Notes under the pieces: model-generated
What the model was told of the DNA's origin: nothing
The model's input: the letters and a program-made list of their open reading frames with translations, nothing else
Database searches by the model: none
In this document: one piece after another, positions 1 to 40,831 of the stretch
Position numbering within the stretch: the stretch's first letter is position 1
Layout of the letters: every line of letters starts with the position of its first letter
Position numbers and translations under genes: made by a program
Source: Cinclus cinclus
Taxonomy: Eukaryota > Chordata > Aves > Passeriformes > Cinclidae
Direction: 5' to 3'
NCBI RefSeq assembly: GCF_963662255.1
Contig: NC_085060.1
Location: 11,223,630-11,287,629 of the forward strand
Length of the DNA stretch: 64,000 nt

Positions 1-27987
<27,987 letters not shown>

Positions 27988-28275
27988 CTTCCCTGTCTAG
28001 CGCCAAGGGCCCGGATGGAGCAGCGGCGGCGCCGGGTCAGAGGGGACAGACGGGCCGCGAGAAACCGCGGGACGCGGCCGCGCCGTGCGGGAGGCGGCGG
28101 TGCGGACTGCGCCTGCGCGAGGGGCTGCGGGGCGGTGCCACGACCGCGCGTGTGCGTTACAACCGTGGGGCGGGGCGGGGCGCGCGCGCGCTCAAGTCCC
28201 GGGGGAGGCGCGGGGCGCCGTGTGCGCGCTTTGGAGCCGGGATTTACTGTGCTGGGCACGCGTTAGAGCCGCGGT

Positions 28276-28305
28276 GTGCCGTGCCGTGCCGTGCCGTGCC
28301 GTGCC
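28276..28305 (+). repeat. GTGCC pentanucleotide tandem repeat, 6 copies
   Basis: Six perfect consecutive GTGCC copies about 290 bp upstream of the THOC2 start codon, inside a larger degenerate GC-rich repeat (about 28222-28390). Confidence 0.95.
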
Positions 28306-28450
28306 GCACACGTTGAAGCCGCGCTGTGCCGTGCTGTGCGCGCACGTGCTTTGCAGTCGCGGGGCGCGGTGTCCTGCGCGTGTGCGTTGGGCGCCGCCAG
28401 CGCCGGGTACGGCCGAGGTGGGAGATGTGTGCTCGTAGAAATGGTGGGAG

Positions 28451-31400
28451 CGGTAAATCATTTGAATAAATAAGCGGTTAAAAGGGGATTTGTGTGAAAC
28501 TTACTGCGACGCATCTAAAATGTCCTTCTGATACAAGCGCTTAGGACAAACAATGGATGTCGTATTCTGAGTGTTACCCCTAATGCGTGTGCCCGTTTTC
28601 CTACATGTCGCTCGTCTCCATTAAGTTTCCTCAAGTTGTTCTGTGTTCCGTTCAGTTGCTGATTGAGATATAAGGGTTAAAATACTCCCATTTGATCAGG
28701 CACCATGTATTTTTCGTCTTTCAAGACGTTTCTCTTTCAAGTCTTTATTTCACCTAATACCACATGTGCGTTCTCAGTCTTGTACATGCTTCCTCCTCTC
28801 TGTAAATTGTTTCGCAAATACAATGAAACTTCAGAAAACAGGGAATTTGAAATAAAATCAAAAGGTGAGGCCTCAGTGCTCCTGTGGCTGTATCAGTGCC
28901 AGCACTGCTATGCTCTGCCTTGTACTGTGTTCTCCACGCTGGACTGAAATGTACAGCTTGGCAGCCCTTGGTGTAACAGTTTTCCACTTGCAAAATAGCT
29001 CTGATCAGAACGTCTAGCATTTCAGAAAATCTCTATAACTCTGCCTGAGAGGGGGGAATAGTGTTGTTTATATTATTATTCTCAGCCAGTTCCTGCAAGC
29101 TGTATATTGTGCAGAATTCTGCTATTCTTGGGCCCTATGAACAGCACCTACTACAAGGGAATCCCTTACAGCCCCTAAACTCTGCACTAACACAAGTAAG
29201 AAAGGAGGCAAATTCTCTGCTTTTCATACTTACATTTTAAATTAGATACAACCACATTCCAGGCATACCATATGATAGAAGAGACTGTTTACAAGTGCCT
29301 AATCTATTTATGACAGGTTATTTTTAAAAGAAAAAATAAATAAATATATTTAAAACGTGTGGATGATAAGAGGCACAGAATTGCAGGCCTAAGGAATAAC
29401 ATGAGAGGGTGTTTTAAGCAAATGCAATAAGTCTATTTGGAAGATAAGCCTAAGAGCCACATAAACAGAAAACTATAATCTAGCAATATGTATTAGGTGC
29501 AAGGATGTATGTAAGAATAGCTCTGTAAGGTCTGAATGTAAAAATGTGAGATTTTGCCTTCTTGATCAGGAGGAAGAGTCAGTTGTGGAGAAATGCAGTA
29601 GAATAAAGCCATCAAGTCATTGCAGGATGAACAAGTTAAATGACAAATTCAAAGAATTTAAACCACTTCTTTCTTGAAGTATATTAGTAATAGACTGAGA
29701 CAGGCTGAAAATACAAGATAGTGCATGCAATGTATAAATACATGTGACAGAAACAATTTTAAAATTACTCTGAGAAGAGTCTGATTCCACAGTATTTCTA
29801 TGATACCATACAAAGCATTTAGTGGTAGAATTTATATTAAATATACTCTACTTAATTAATATGCATTATATATATTACATATAAGCTCTAAAACATAGAT
29901 AGTCATGCATTTTAATAAAGTAATGTAGGCAAAGCAAAATATTTTTAAAATATGTATGTACCAATTCCTCTTCAGAATAGTATCATTTTGACACAGAGTA
30001 GTCTTTGTTCCAGGCTATAAAGTCATATTCAGTTTTGACTTATCCTTGCTTTTGTTGCAAGATGTGGACATCTTTATGTAGCAAAATGTCTTTCTCAGTA
30101 CCACCTGATGTTAGCTGAATTGTGAGGAATTCCTAGGTTATAAAATAAGACTTATATTTTAGTTCTATAAAACAGCCTTTATAGTTTATCCTTCATCTTT
30201 TTATGAGGCATTTGTGTGCTAGAAAAACCATCCTGGGCATCTAAAGATTTGTATAAACAAGTCAGAGAACCTTGTTAAAAGCCAGCACAGTTTTGTGTTT
30301 CCTTCTGTTATTTCTACAGGTTGACATTTACCTTTCTAAATAATGGAATAAAATAAAATTTTGAAAAGAAGGAAAAATGACGCCTGCAAAGGCAGGATAT
30401 GTCACAGCACAGTCTTAAGTCACCTACTGTGCTTCCTGCCTGAATAAAGAAGTACTCTGAAGGCTTTAGCCCAGCTTCATTTAAGGAAGTGCTTGTGTCA
30501 CCGCTATGGTAACAGCTGGATAGCAGTGAGAAGTTATTTAACTGAACAGTAAATAAAAGGTTTGCAAGGGTGTAGTACATTGTCCAGCAAATACATAGCT
30601 AGAATAATATCAGTGGTAATTGGATCTTATAAAATATATATTTATTCCTGGTTTTCTAAGTAAATACTACAGATGTCCATTGGGAGAGCTGGAAATACAC
30701 AAAAGCAGAAGAAATTAAACGTCCAACAGCTCATTTCCTCTGTATTAACCAGCTCCATGGAACTCGTGTGACAAGGCACAACTTTACTATCTGCTCTGAG
30801 GGTTAAACAATTGAGTGCCTTACTTTTTCTGGATAGAAATTTAAGAATTACTCTTTGGAATAAAATGTCTTTTATTATTTGGCTTTTGTATCATGCCCAT
30901 GCAAGAATTAATTGTTCTAAATTCCCTCTTTTTTTTTAATTTTTAAACAGTAATTGTTTCATGATTGCTCCTGGGGTTTTTGCTTTGTTTTTTATTTTGT
31001 TCTGTAGACATTTACTAAATTCTCACACAGAAGAAATCAAGGTACAAAGGAGACATGATTCCACATTGTTCAGATGATTTCCATTTGGTAAATGCTGTTT
31101 AGGCAATTAAGAATCCTAAACATTAGCTAATACCGGCTGTTTCCTGGTCATCTGGACAATTGAAATGAGAAACGTTCTCCGATAGTGATTGTCAAACACA
31201 TCTTGCAACTTTTGGGTTTTTTCAGTGTCACTGCATCATCCTGAGCTATAAAATGCCCCAGATGTAATTAAGATCAGTGAATGTGGAGGATCACACCATT
31301 TGGGAGAGCTTTGCTTGTTTTCAGTTCACAGAAATCAGCATTGTTTCAGTTAGAGAGGTTTGCTTTTCTTACCACTTGCCAACACAGCCAAGAGCCAACT

Positions 31401-34400
31401 GGAGATTTAGTTTCCATTTCCAAATCTGATTAACCTGGATATCTTCTGGTGAAGGCTTAACTTGTTGGTTCCATGTACGTTCGTGCAACCTGCTGGTGAA
31501 TAATGAAAGGTAGAAAGACTAATTAAACTCTTCTGCATAGTGCCTGTGAAGAACGGACTTTGTTAAAAATAGTGCTGGAAGCAATGACTGGAGTAATGTG
31601 ATTGGAACAGCTTTTCATAGGAAGCACATCAGTTTTTTGCTGGACAATATGTTTCAGTGCTTTAATATGTATTTCTCTCCCATCAGAGCATATAGCTCTA
31701 ATAAATCCTGTTTGCTTTTTTCTGATTATCATTGACAAGGGAAGACAAAAAGAACCCCCACAAAAACTCTGTTTCAGCAGCACCTTTGAACAATGGATAA
31801 ACCTATGAAAACAGGAACAAGGATAATTATTTCTTTAATCACAGTATCACCAAATGGCAATATGTTAGTGCAGAAGTAAAGATCTGTAAGACACTTGCTG
31901 CTGGACTTATTTGAAGAATGATGACAAGCTGATCTAATGGGCCTTACTCCCAGCCTGTGCTGGAGCCATTGCATTGACAATTCCTGCTTGCCTTCTCTGA
32001 AGAATGATGGCACAATAAAAAAATCAATAAATTAATTAAGCAACATTTTGTATTCCAGTGCATATACCTTCCTTGAAAATTCCACATCAAGGTCAATTAC
32101 TGGGATCTCAAGATAAGAGTACGTAAAGTGTGAAAATATGAAAAAAATCTATGAATTTTGCATATTTTGCAAGCTGAGCAGTGACAATATCATCCTTGTA
32201 GTGTTTTCTAATTCCAGTAATGCAGAAAAGCAGAGCAAAACTTGTAGATATTCCTAGGCTCAGGGCTCACCTTTCAGTCATTGATCTAACAGCTGGATAT
32301 TCTTCGGGGTGCCTCTATATCATTACACCTCTTGGATTACACACATCCCACAAAAATGGGATGACTTACTGTGCTCTGCTGACAAAAGCCCTTTTGGAAC
32401 TTTAGCCTGTAATGAGCCTGTGATCACACACATGAAGGGTTTGTTGTATCAGCTCCCTTGCAGAGTCTGTCTGGTGTTGGGAGAGCCAAGCAGCCCATGC
32501 TGGTGTCCCAGCAGCTCTGCAGCTTACAGTTTGCCCTTCAACCCCTCTCCTCTGGCCTGTGTGCAGAGAAGCTCCAGGTGTCTGGAGCCTCTGGAGAGGA
32601 GTGGCTGGGTGCTGGTGGTGCAGGAAGTGTAGGAAGCCAACATTTGCAAACAGTCACCACTTATCAGTGGGTGGGCACTACTTGCAGTTTGCCAGAGCTA
32701 TTGGTGTGGCTGTTAGTGTTGGCAGGCACTTATGCCATGGCATAGGTGCCTCGTGCTGGTTTATTTTGAGAGGTTAACGGTATCAGTGCATTGATAGTGA
32801 GAGAGTACAAAGGTTTGAAGGTAAAAACTGAATTTGGTAAATCAGGCTCTTCCCAACACGGTCCACACCCTGGTTGGGCATGTGTACCCCAAATACCAAG
32901 TATGTTAAAATGAAAGTGTCTGTGGCTAATGATAATGATTTGGATAATGGATAATGATTTCAGAGAAATTCTGAACCCTTACCTAAACTTAGAATTTGCA
33001 GACTGTTAGGAGTCAAAGAAGGTATTTCTGGAACTCTCAGTCAGGATTCCTTATTCTTGATCCCAGCCTGGAAAGAAGTCTGGGGCTCCTTGTCCGTTGC
33101 TCTCTGTTCTGCTGCTGCATCTTTCTGATAGCATGTGTGAGTTCAAGGTCAGAGGATACGTAATTAAATACACCTGCCTTTGACATAGGAAGAATATATT
33201 TTTAAGCTTCTACAGCAATATAAAACATTTATTAAGCTTACTCTGCTAAGATTTGGATGGTCATGTTGAGTTGCCCACATATATGACTCTCAGACATCAT
33301 CAACAGGGTGTTAATGAGGGATAATTAATGACCAAAGTGATCAGTTAAAGGGACATGTTTGTTAACCACATCATTTCTCTTTGCTCCTCTCTCTTTTCTC
33401 CTGTCAGGGCATACATGTAGAAGCATGCAGGGAATAGGCAAGCATTGCCTTGAACTTGCCATTTTTCTACTTATTATATCAGACTTACATAGTACCTGTG
33501 TGCCAGCACTAATATTCCAGCAGGAAGGAAGTATGAATAGAAAACCATGTATGTAGTCCTATGTCACATGCTTGCTAAGTCCAAAGTCCTGGCTCTAGAT
33601 AATTATTTCTTGCATTCATCAGTTCAAACAGAACTAAGATAAATCACTAGTTGCATTTTGTTCTTCATTTGGCATTTATCTTAGCTCCTCTGCTCAGTGG
33701 ATTGCGAAAGAATGTAAACAGTTTGTCTCTGATTTGACATCACACTGAAGTGGACTTAGAAGTAGTTGCAGCAGCAGCATACTGTTATCAAAGGAAGATA
33801 CAGTTTTTACATGTTTAGATGCTAACTTTTCCACAGACATGTATTATCAAGTTCAGTACTGTTGCCATTGTTTGATGGTTTTAGTTTTAATGAGAAGGTC
33901 ATTGTCTGATAAACAATGGATTTGGGAGTTATAAGAATGTTTGTCCTGCATAACATTTCATTGCTGAAGTTGAAAAGGCTCATCAGGTTTCTTCAGCTTT
34001 TTCTATTTCTCTATCATTTTCTATAATTATGCCTTTTTCCTCAAACTTCCCTTCAAACTCCTCCACTGCCTTCATGAAAATGTAACAAGAATAACATTTA
34101 TCACCTGCTTGCAACAAAAAGAAAGAAAGAATGTGCAGTAAACGCAGTGGATAAAGAGAAAGTGTCCTACTGTTTTGGAAGAATTAGATTTGATATTCTG
34201 TGGACCAGCATACAAATGCAAGGCTTTCCCATCAAGTGACTGTATTTCTTCTTCCAATGGTAATGAAAGCACTGGATATAATTCAAGTGAAAAGACAGCT
34301 TTCAGACATCTGTTACTTATTAGTTATTCGATTTTCTATTGTCATATTAATGAGAAAATATTCCTTGTCAAGTCACCATTTTTCCATATTTGATTTTCTT

Positions 34401-36010
34401 CTTTGCTGCACCTCTGAAATCCCAGCTCTGGATTGCAAAGCTTTTTTTACTCCATTCATTAATGTGGTACTAGTTAATCTGGTACAATTGATAAGTCAAT
34501 TAGATGAGTAGGAAATAAATTACATTAATTTCTTAGGGATTATGTCAACAAACACAGTTTCCCATATGAACCTCTGTCACTCTTGACCCATTGTTGACTA
34601 AACAGTTTGTGCCAAAGAACTGTATGCTAAGTCCAGTTTATGTTTATCTGACTCAGTTTTTAACTGATTGAAAATTTTAACATGATTGTGTAAAGAAAAT
34701 TTCAAAGAGACTGTACTTTTGGTATGATCTGATTTTTTCAGTTTTATCTCATAGTTTTTGATGGAAAGGTTTTCAGGAGGCAATCTAATCCAACCTCCTG
34801 CAGGGGTGAGAGCTTTTCAATTTAAACTTTTACCATAGTTCTTGATTAAGATATCAAAACCTGAAAGCGGGTCTTTGCAAAATCACTTTGTGACCTCTGA
34901 AAACCATCTGCTTCGTTTGGAGAAGTATCAAACCTCAACAGAGCAAGGACTTTTATGAAAATCACTGCTAATGAATGTATTAATAATGTGGAATGACAAG
35001 GACTTAGAAGATTAAATATTCATGTTTACATTGCAATGTTAAGGTGCAAACCTCTTATTGTGCCAAAGATTCTTAAATAAATGCTCTTGGCTTTGGCCTG
35101 ACACGGAATAGGTTTAGATGGCTGTGACTCAGTACTGCAATAGAGCTGTTTATTTCTTACACGCTCAGCATCAGCATTGTGCTGCATCACTAAATACTGT
35201 GTTATAGATTGTGAGTCATTCTTTTCTGAACAAAGAGCAAGTGATAGGTGGAATTGCGTCCTAAATTATTGAGTATTGTTGTTGATTACTGAATGATCAT
35301 TATATGTTTTTTTCTATTCAATCAAAGTGAGTTTGTTACTATTTCATTACTTACCATATACTGTAGTTACTTGTAATAACTAGAAGTTTGAATCAAACTG
35401 AGGTCTTAGTAGGTGCTGGACAATGAAGTGAGAAGCAATCCTTACTCAAAAGGGCATTCAGTGTAAGCCCTGGAATCTGCAAACATTCTAATATGTTGTA
35501 TAATTACACTGCTTCTTCTGAAATTGCCCACACTATCTGCCACAAGTCTTTGGAGATACGTCATCTGAAAAAAAGTGAGTCGCTACTGCTGACATGCACA
35601 AGGGGAAAACCAAAGACCATTGAGAACATTATTCCAAGTATCTGAGCTTTCCTGAGGATAGCAGAAGCAAGTCCTGGACATACAACCAAGTACCTTGGCT
35701 ACGTTAAATGTGCTGGTCAACAATGAGGTCACCTGAGATTTTAAAAAAGAGAAAAAGATTGAAGTTAAATTTTAATGTTCAGTACCATCTTACTCTTAGC
35801 CATGAGAATGATTAGATGGTTTTTGGCTACAACTGCCAAAGAAAATAGGCTGAGGTTTCTGTCTGATTTGGAAAATTCAAGTCCCAAAAAATGTCTGGTT
35901 TAACAGACTTAAATCATAACAAGCTGTAATTCTGCGGGGACAAGAGGTTAGAGCAAGGAGAGCGTTGGGATGAGCGTCTTCCAGACTTGAAACCCTCTAG
36001 AGAAGACGGT
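28451..36010. other. intergenic region between THOC2 and XIAP
   Basis: About 7.5 kb of AT-rich DNA between the two CpG islands. Only short chance ORFs; no splice-bounded coding segment or RNA gene was recognised. A somewhat GC-richer patch at 32400-32770 has overlapping ORFs of about 70-107 codons in several frames, none resembling a known protein. A CR1-like fragment lies near 34755-34815. Confidence 0.75.
34755..34815 (+). mobile_element. possible degraded CR1 LINE fragment
   Basis: The stretch containing CAATCTAATCCAACCTCCTG resembles the CR1 3' region motif (atcatctagtccaacccccc). CR1 is the main sauropsid LINE. The match is short and recalled by eye, so ends and family are uncertain. 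Confidence 0.4.
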
Positions 36011-36186
36011 GTGACATGAAGGGGCTGCTGGAAGCGCTGAGGGAGGAGAGGCGAGGCCGGCTCGGAACCGTGAGCAGTGGGAAGAGAGGCACTAAACGGA
36101 CGGAGAAATGGAAGGAGCTGAGGAGCGGGGCCGAGGGGGACGAGGAAACTGAATGGGGCTTGGCAGCCGAGCGGGCTGAGGGGGAT

Positions 36187-36943
36187 GAGGAGCGGGGCTG
36201 TGGGGACCGAAGGGGCTGAGGGGATGAGGGGAACGAGGAGCGGGGCTGAGGCGACCGAAGGGGCTGAGGGGATGAGGGGAACGAGGAGCGGGGCTGTGGG
36301 GACCGAAGGGGCTGAGGGGATGAGGGGAACGAGGAGCGGGGCTGAGGGGACCGAAGGGGCTGAGGGGATGAGGGGAACGAGGAGCGGGGCTGAGGCGACC
36401 GAAGGGGCTGAGGGGATGAGGGGAACGAGGAGCGGGGCTGAGGCGACCGAAGGGGCTGAGGGGATGAGGGGAACGAGGAGCGGGGCTGTGGGGACCGAAG
36501 GGGCTGAGGGGATGAGGGGAACGGGGAGCGGGGCTGTGGGGACCGAAGGGGCTGAGGGGATGAGGGGAACGAGGAGCGGGGCTGTGGGGACCGAAGGGGC
36601 TGAGGGGATGAGGGGAACGAGGAGCGGGGCTGAGGGGACCGAAGGGGCTGAGGGGATGAGGGGAACGAGGAGCGGGGCTGAGGCGACCGAAGGGGCTGAG
36701 GGGATGAGGGGAACGAGGAGCGGGGCTGAGGCGACCGAAGGGGCTGAGGGGATGAGGGGAACGAGGAGCGGGGCTGTGGGGACCGAAGGGGCTGAGGGGA
36801 TGAGGGGAACGGGGAGCGGGGCTGTGGGGACCGAAGGGGCTGAGGGGATGAGGGGAACGAGGAGCGGGGCTGTGGGGACCGAAGGGGCTGAGGGGATGAG
36901 GGGAACGAGGAGCGGGGCTGTGGGGACCGAAGGGGCTGAGGGG
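36187..36943 (+). repeat. 48-bp G-rich minisatellite, 15.8 copies, upstream of XIAP
   Basis: Sixteen units start exactly every 48 bp from 36187 to 36907; the last is cut to 37 bp. Each unit opens GAGGAGCGGGGCTG and contains five GGGG runs on the plus strand. Variation is confined to a few positions: GCTGTGGGGACC, GCTGAGGGGACC or GCTGAGGCGACC, and a GGGGAGC start in two units. Degenerate half-copies precede it from about 36119. Because 48 is divisible by three and units lack stops in some frames, long artificial 16-residue-repeat ORFs appear on both strands. Confidence 0.97.
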
Positions 36944-37021
36944 CCGCTCTGCGCTTCCCTCCCGCTGCCGCCACGCGCCGCCCTCCGCCGGCAGGAGCCC
37001 GCCCGCCGCGCCCCCACCGCC

Positions 37022-37035
37022 CCGCCAGGGGGCGC
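37022..37035 (+). promoter_or_regulatory. CTCF-like motif in the XIAP promoter
   Basis: CCGCCAGGGGGCGC matches the core CCASYAGRKGGCRS at 13 of 14 positions, with G in place of A at position 3. Plus-strand orientation. Confidence 0.6.
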
Positions 37036-37049
37036 TGCTCCTTCCCGGG

Positions 37050-37129
37050 CGGCGCTGAGGCTGCCGGGAGCCGCCATCTTGTCGAGAGCGGCTCTGGCGC
37101 CGGGGACCGGACGGGACGGGATGCGCCCG
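37050..37129 (+). other. XIAP: XIAP noncoding exon 1 (5' end approximate)
   Basis: The 3' end is set by a consensus donor, CCCG|GTGAGT. The transcription start is not visible and the left coordinate is an estimate. Human XIAP also begins with noncoding first exons. The exon carries an ATG at 37121 that makes a five-codon uORF when joined to exon 2 (see findings). Confidence 0.65.
37070..37081 (+). promoter_or_regulatory. YY1 motif near the XIAP transcription start
   Basis: GCCGCCATCTTG is the reverse complement of the YY1 consensus CAAGATGGCGGC and lies 48 bp before the exon 1 donor, a typical place for YY1 in CpG-island promoters. Confidence 0.65.
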
Positions 37130-39730
37130 GTGAGTGCCCGCGGCAGCGGCGGGACCGGGGCGGCGGCGGGACCCGGAGGCGGGCCGGGTTCCCTGGCTAC
37201 CCGCACTAGGGGCTCTCGCTGCTCCGGGCGGCTCGGCGGGGCTCTCCGCGTGGAGCTGGGGGCTCGGTCTCTCAGCTCTACCCCCGCCCGCACGGCGGAG
37301 CCGGGAATGCCGAGGGCCGGTGCGGCCGCCGCTGCCCCCGGGCGCTCGCAGAGGCGGCGGGAGGTGCCGGCCGGTGGCGCGTTACCATGGGGACGGGCGC
37401 GCCGCCGCTGCGGGAGCGGCCGGGCCGGGCCGGGGCTGCCCCCGCGGAGCCCAGACCCTGTCCCGAGCCGTGCCCCGATCGAACCTTCAGTGCTGCTCTT
37501 TGCAAAAGTGGATGAAAAATTTTCTATGCTAATAAGCGCTTTTGTCGTCTCTGTGATTCTTTTGACATATTTGAATGTTATCTCTCCTTGCCCACTCTTT
37601 TTATTATTTTTATTAGCCCCATCACTTTTCTAGAACTGCTTCTTGTTAATAAAAATGCAGTTTTGTTCGATTACAGTAGTTATTAAGAATTCTCTAGGGA
37701 GAAGTTTACTCAAAATATTTTTTTCAGCGGTAATTTTAAGTTCAAGCTGTTCTCTTCTGCACATTGCCTGTGATCGTATGCTTATATATTTATTTTTAAC
37801 ACTAAGTGTATTTCTGCTTCTGTACTGCCTGTCTGATGCTTCTGTCTTCCCACTGAAAGCCCTATAAATGGGTGTAAGCATGCATTGTGGTTTGGGTAAT
37901 TTTTGCACTGTTTTTAATCTACATCTGCTGCAAAATGCAAACGTGTTTGCAGCATTACTTTCATTATCCCTTCACTGCTACAGTCTTAAATTGCAATTTT
38001 AATGCCAATACTACATGTAGCTGACTGGGAGAATTTAATGTTGTAAATTAACATATAGAAAGTACAAGATCTTACAGTAGACCAATTTTGAAGGAAAAGC
38101 AACCAACTACATGGAAAAACCCTCTTTTACCTTTTTTTTAAACTCTAATACCTGGACAAAGAGCAGTAGGATACAGATTAACTTAATTACTCATTGTTTA
38201 TCCTGAAGTAAATCAGCATGTAACAGAGAAGACAACGGTGAAGTATTGTCTCCAAGAAAGCAAGTTTTTGTGTGATGGATTGGTTGGTTAAGATTTTATT
38301 TGGATATTTTTAATTTTCTTAAATGCTTCCTTTTGCTATCTACTTGATTGGTTTGCAGTTTTCTTTGAGGTCCTTTAAATAATCCCCAACTATTTCCTTT
38401 TATGAAAAGCTTGGTACCTCCAGCACTTCTCAAGAAGGACAAAGGAATAAGTTAATGATTGTTCTGCACCTTTCCTGACCTTGTCCTTTGCAATCAGCAG
38501 CAAAAGTGAAATAATGCTGATGAGGGTGGTTGGTTGTGGGCTTTTGTGACTGCTCCCACTGATGTGAGACAGACTTGCATTTGTTATCAGAATAGTAAGG
38601 AAATATGTGTTCATATCTCAGTTTTAGAAGTATGAACGTGGATTTCATTTCAGGACATGTGTACCTGTGATAGGACTTCTCTCTGTTGCTGTCTTTCCAA
38701 GGTGGGTGGTACAGCTGCAGGGAGCTGAAGAGTTCCAGAAATCCAGTTTATAAGCAGATACAGAATTTCCTAGGAGAGAGGTGTCTGGATCATGGGATTT
38801 AATTCTGTCTGCTTTACATTCTTTCTCCTTTTTGCTGTCCTCTAGTTTTTGATTCCAGGATTTTGTTTTGTTGTCTTTGGATGTTCTGGACTATCCCAAA
38901 TTTATGTCCCTTGCTAGTTTTAGTAAAACATGTACATTTCAGACTTTTGCTGACCTCTGACTCTTTCACCTTTAGATTATATTTTAATTTGGATTTCTTG
39001 GCCAAGGGAGAGAATTTAAAGCTGGGTTTTTTTGGTCATAACTTTAAAGTTGTGGCTTCTTAAACAATGCTGAATGTTATGTGAAAAAGGTTTTTATCTT
39101 CCTTTTTTTCCTACCAGCAGGATTGTAAATATTGGAATTTGTTCTGAAGATTCGTGGGAAATAGCAATGAAACCAGTATCTGCTTTGTTTAATCCATTGC
39201 TATACTTGATCTGATTGGATACTAATTTCTTAGGGAAAACTGTTTAAATTACCTTTTGCATTGTTTTGTTTAACAGTGTACTGTCCTTTGCTGCTTTTTA
39301 TTTTTCATAGCATGGGGTCATTTTACAGAGTTCTAATCCAAAATATTCTGAGCATGATGATTTAAAGTCAGGCTTTAGAAACCAGAAGATTTTTAAACAT
39401 GAAAAATGTAGCTCTGAGTGAAGACTGAAAGGCTGTTAAGATGAAGAAGGCATGCTGCAAAGCTTGAGTTGAGTGTCACTCCTATCATATGAAATGTAAA
39501 ATGAAGCTGCACATATCTTGCAGATCATTGTCCTTCCCCTCCAATGATTTGGATAAGTTTCTGCTTAAATAGAAAGGCAAGCAGAGTATTTTCAACAGGA
39601 ATAACTTTCATATTTCATTTTTGGTAAAATATTAGAATTGGTTCTCAAGTCATCCCCATTTCCTGACAAAAATAAAATGTAAAGCATAATCCAAGAAAGA
39701 TTTCCAAGTTTACAAGATAATGAGAGATGT

Positions 39731-39750
39731 GTGTGTGTAAATACACACAC
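39731..39750. repeat. GT/AC inverted repeat followed by TA-rich DNA
   Basis: GTGTGTGTA, a two-base AA spacer, then TACACACAC, followed by TATATATAAATGTATATATG. A simple-sequence tract with a nine-base perfect inverted repeat. Confidence 0.85.
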
Positions 39751-40775
39751 TTTATATATAAATGTATATATGTATATAGGCAGATTCTTCCCGTTCTTTA
39801 ATAGGGAAACATTCATGCTGCGACACCAGAAAGTATCAGGATGCTCTTAACTCCCAGCTTGCAGCTGAGTGACTGGGAGTGATGAGTTGAACGTGGCTGC
39901 TGTGGGGAGGAGCCCTGGAGAGGCAGGAACGCCCCAGCCGGTGGGTGAGGCAGGAGGTGCCGGTCCGGTGCTTCTCCAGCTTCGCCTTACAATCGAGAAA
40001 ATACAGCAGTTTTGTTGTGGTATGAATCATGGTGCTGTAGCTGAAGTTTCTTATCATAATATCTCCCTGATGAAAAACGCCCTCTTCTTCCACATTTTTC
40101 TTCAACCAGACGTGTAAGTTATTTGTGAAGGAAGGATGTAGCCCTAAAAGCTGAAGCACAGCTTGTACTCAGGAAAGAAGATGCATTTCAGGGCACTGCA
40201 GATGTTAATAGGCATTTTTTACTACTGACTGTTTTTTTAATAAGCCCTGTTGAGTGAGTAATATTTTTTTTGTTTGTTTCTTAGCCATAGGAGCAGTATC
40301 TTACTTGGGCTATGGCATACCAGTTTTTCCTACAGCAGCTGGTATTTACTCTTTCCTTCTCATACATACAGCTAAAGTTCTGATGACATTTAATTTGGAA
40401 GTTCTCAAAAAGGACTTTTTTCTCTGCCCTTAGCAGCCATGAATCCATCTTTTTTTTTTTTTCTCTATTACATACCATATGACTTCTTCATGAAGAAAAA
40501 TGCAGTGTGAAAATACTTCTCAAAATGGTATATTTCTGTTGGCCTGGTTATGTATATTTTGAAGACAGTAAGAGCATAAAAGTCTTTGTGAGTTAAGTCA
40601 AAAATGAGGAGGATGAAATAGTCTACTCTAACCCTAATCAGCTGACTGACTTCCTGTGATGACAAACCCTGATGGGAGGCTAAGTAGGACCTGTTGGAAG
40701 AACAAACAAATAAAGCTGAGCTGATAGGGTTATGTAAGCTTTGGCACAGAATCAGGAGGCATTCTGTAGCTACGT

Positions 40776-40831
40776 ACCCTGTTTCTGAAATAAATCAAAT
40801 AGAACCCTGTTTCTGAAATAAATCTAATAGA
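40776..40831. repeat. 28-bp tandem duplication, 2 copies
   Basis: ACCCTGTTTCTGAAATAAAT plus eight bases, repeated at 40804 with one mismatch (TCAAATAGA versus TCTAATAGA). Recent local duplication within XIAP intron 1. Confidence 0.95.

Larger units (their letters stand above)
36944..37480 (+). promoter_or_regulatory. XIAP: CpG-island promoter of XIAP
   Basis: Very GC-rich TATA-less sequence between the minisatellite and AT-rich intron 1. Contains a strong CTCF-like motif (37022-37035), a YY1 motif GCCGCCATCTTG (37070-37081) and the exon 1 donor at 37130. Confidence 0.85.

Noticed and set aside
32309..32777. Overlapping plus-strand ORFs of 72-107 codons in a slightly GC-rich patch
   Set aside because: Open in several frames at once, no splice structure or known domain. 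Could be an old repeat remnant, but I cannot name one.
35914..37633. Very long ORFs on both strands (482 codons plus, 459 and 325 codons minus) with 16-residue repeats such as [16 protein letters not shown] or [16 protein letters not shown]
   Set aside because: They are the 48-bp minisatellite read in frame: 48 is a multiple of three and the units have no stops in those frames. They run through XIAP exon 1 into its intron and have no homology.
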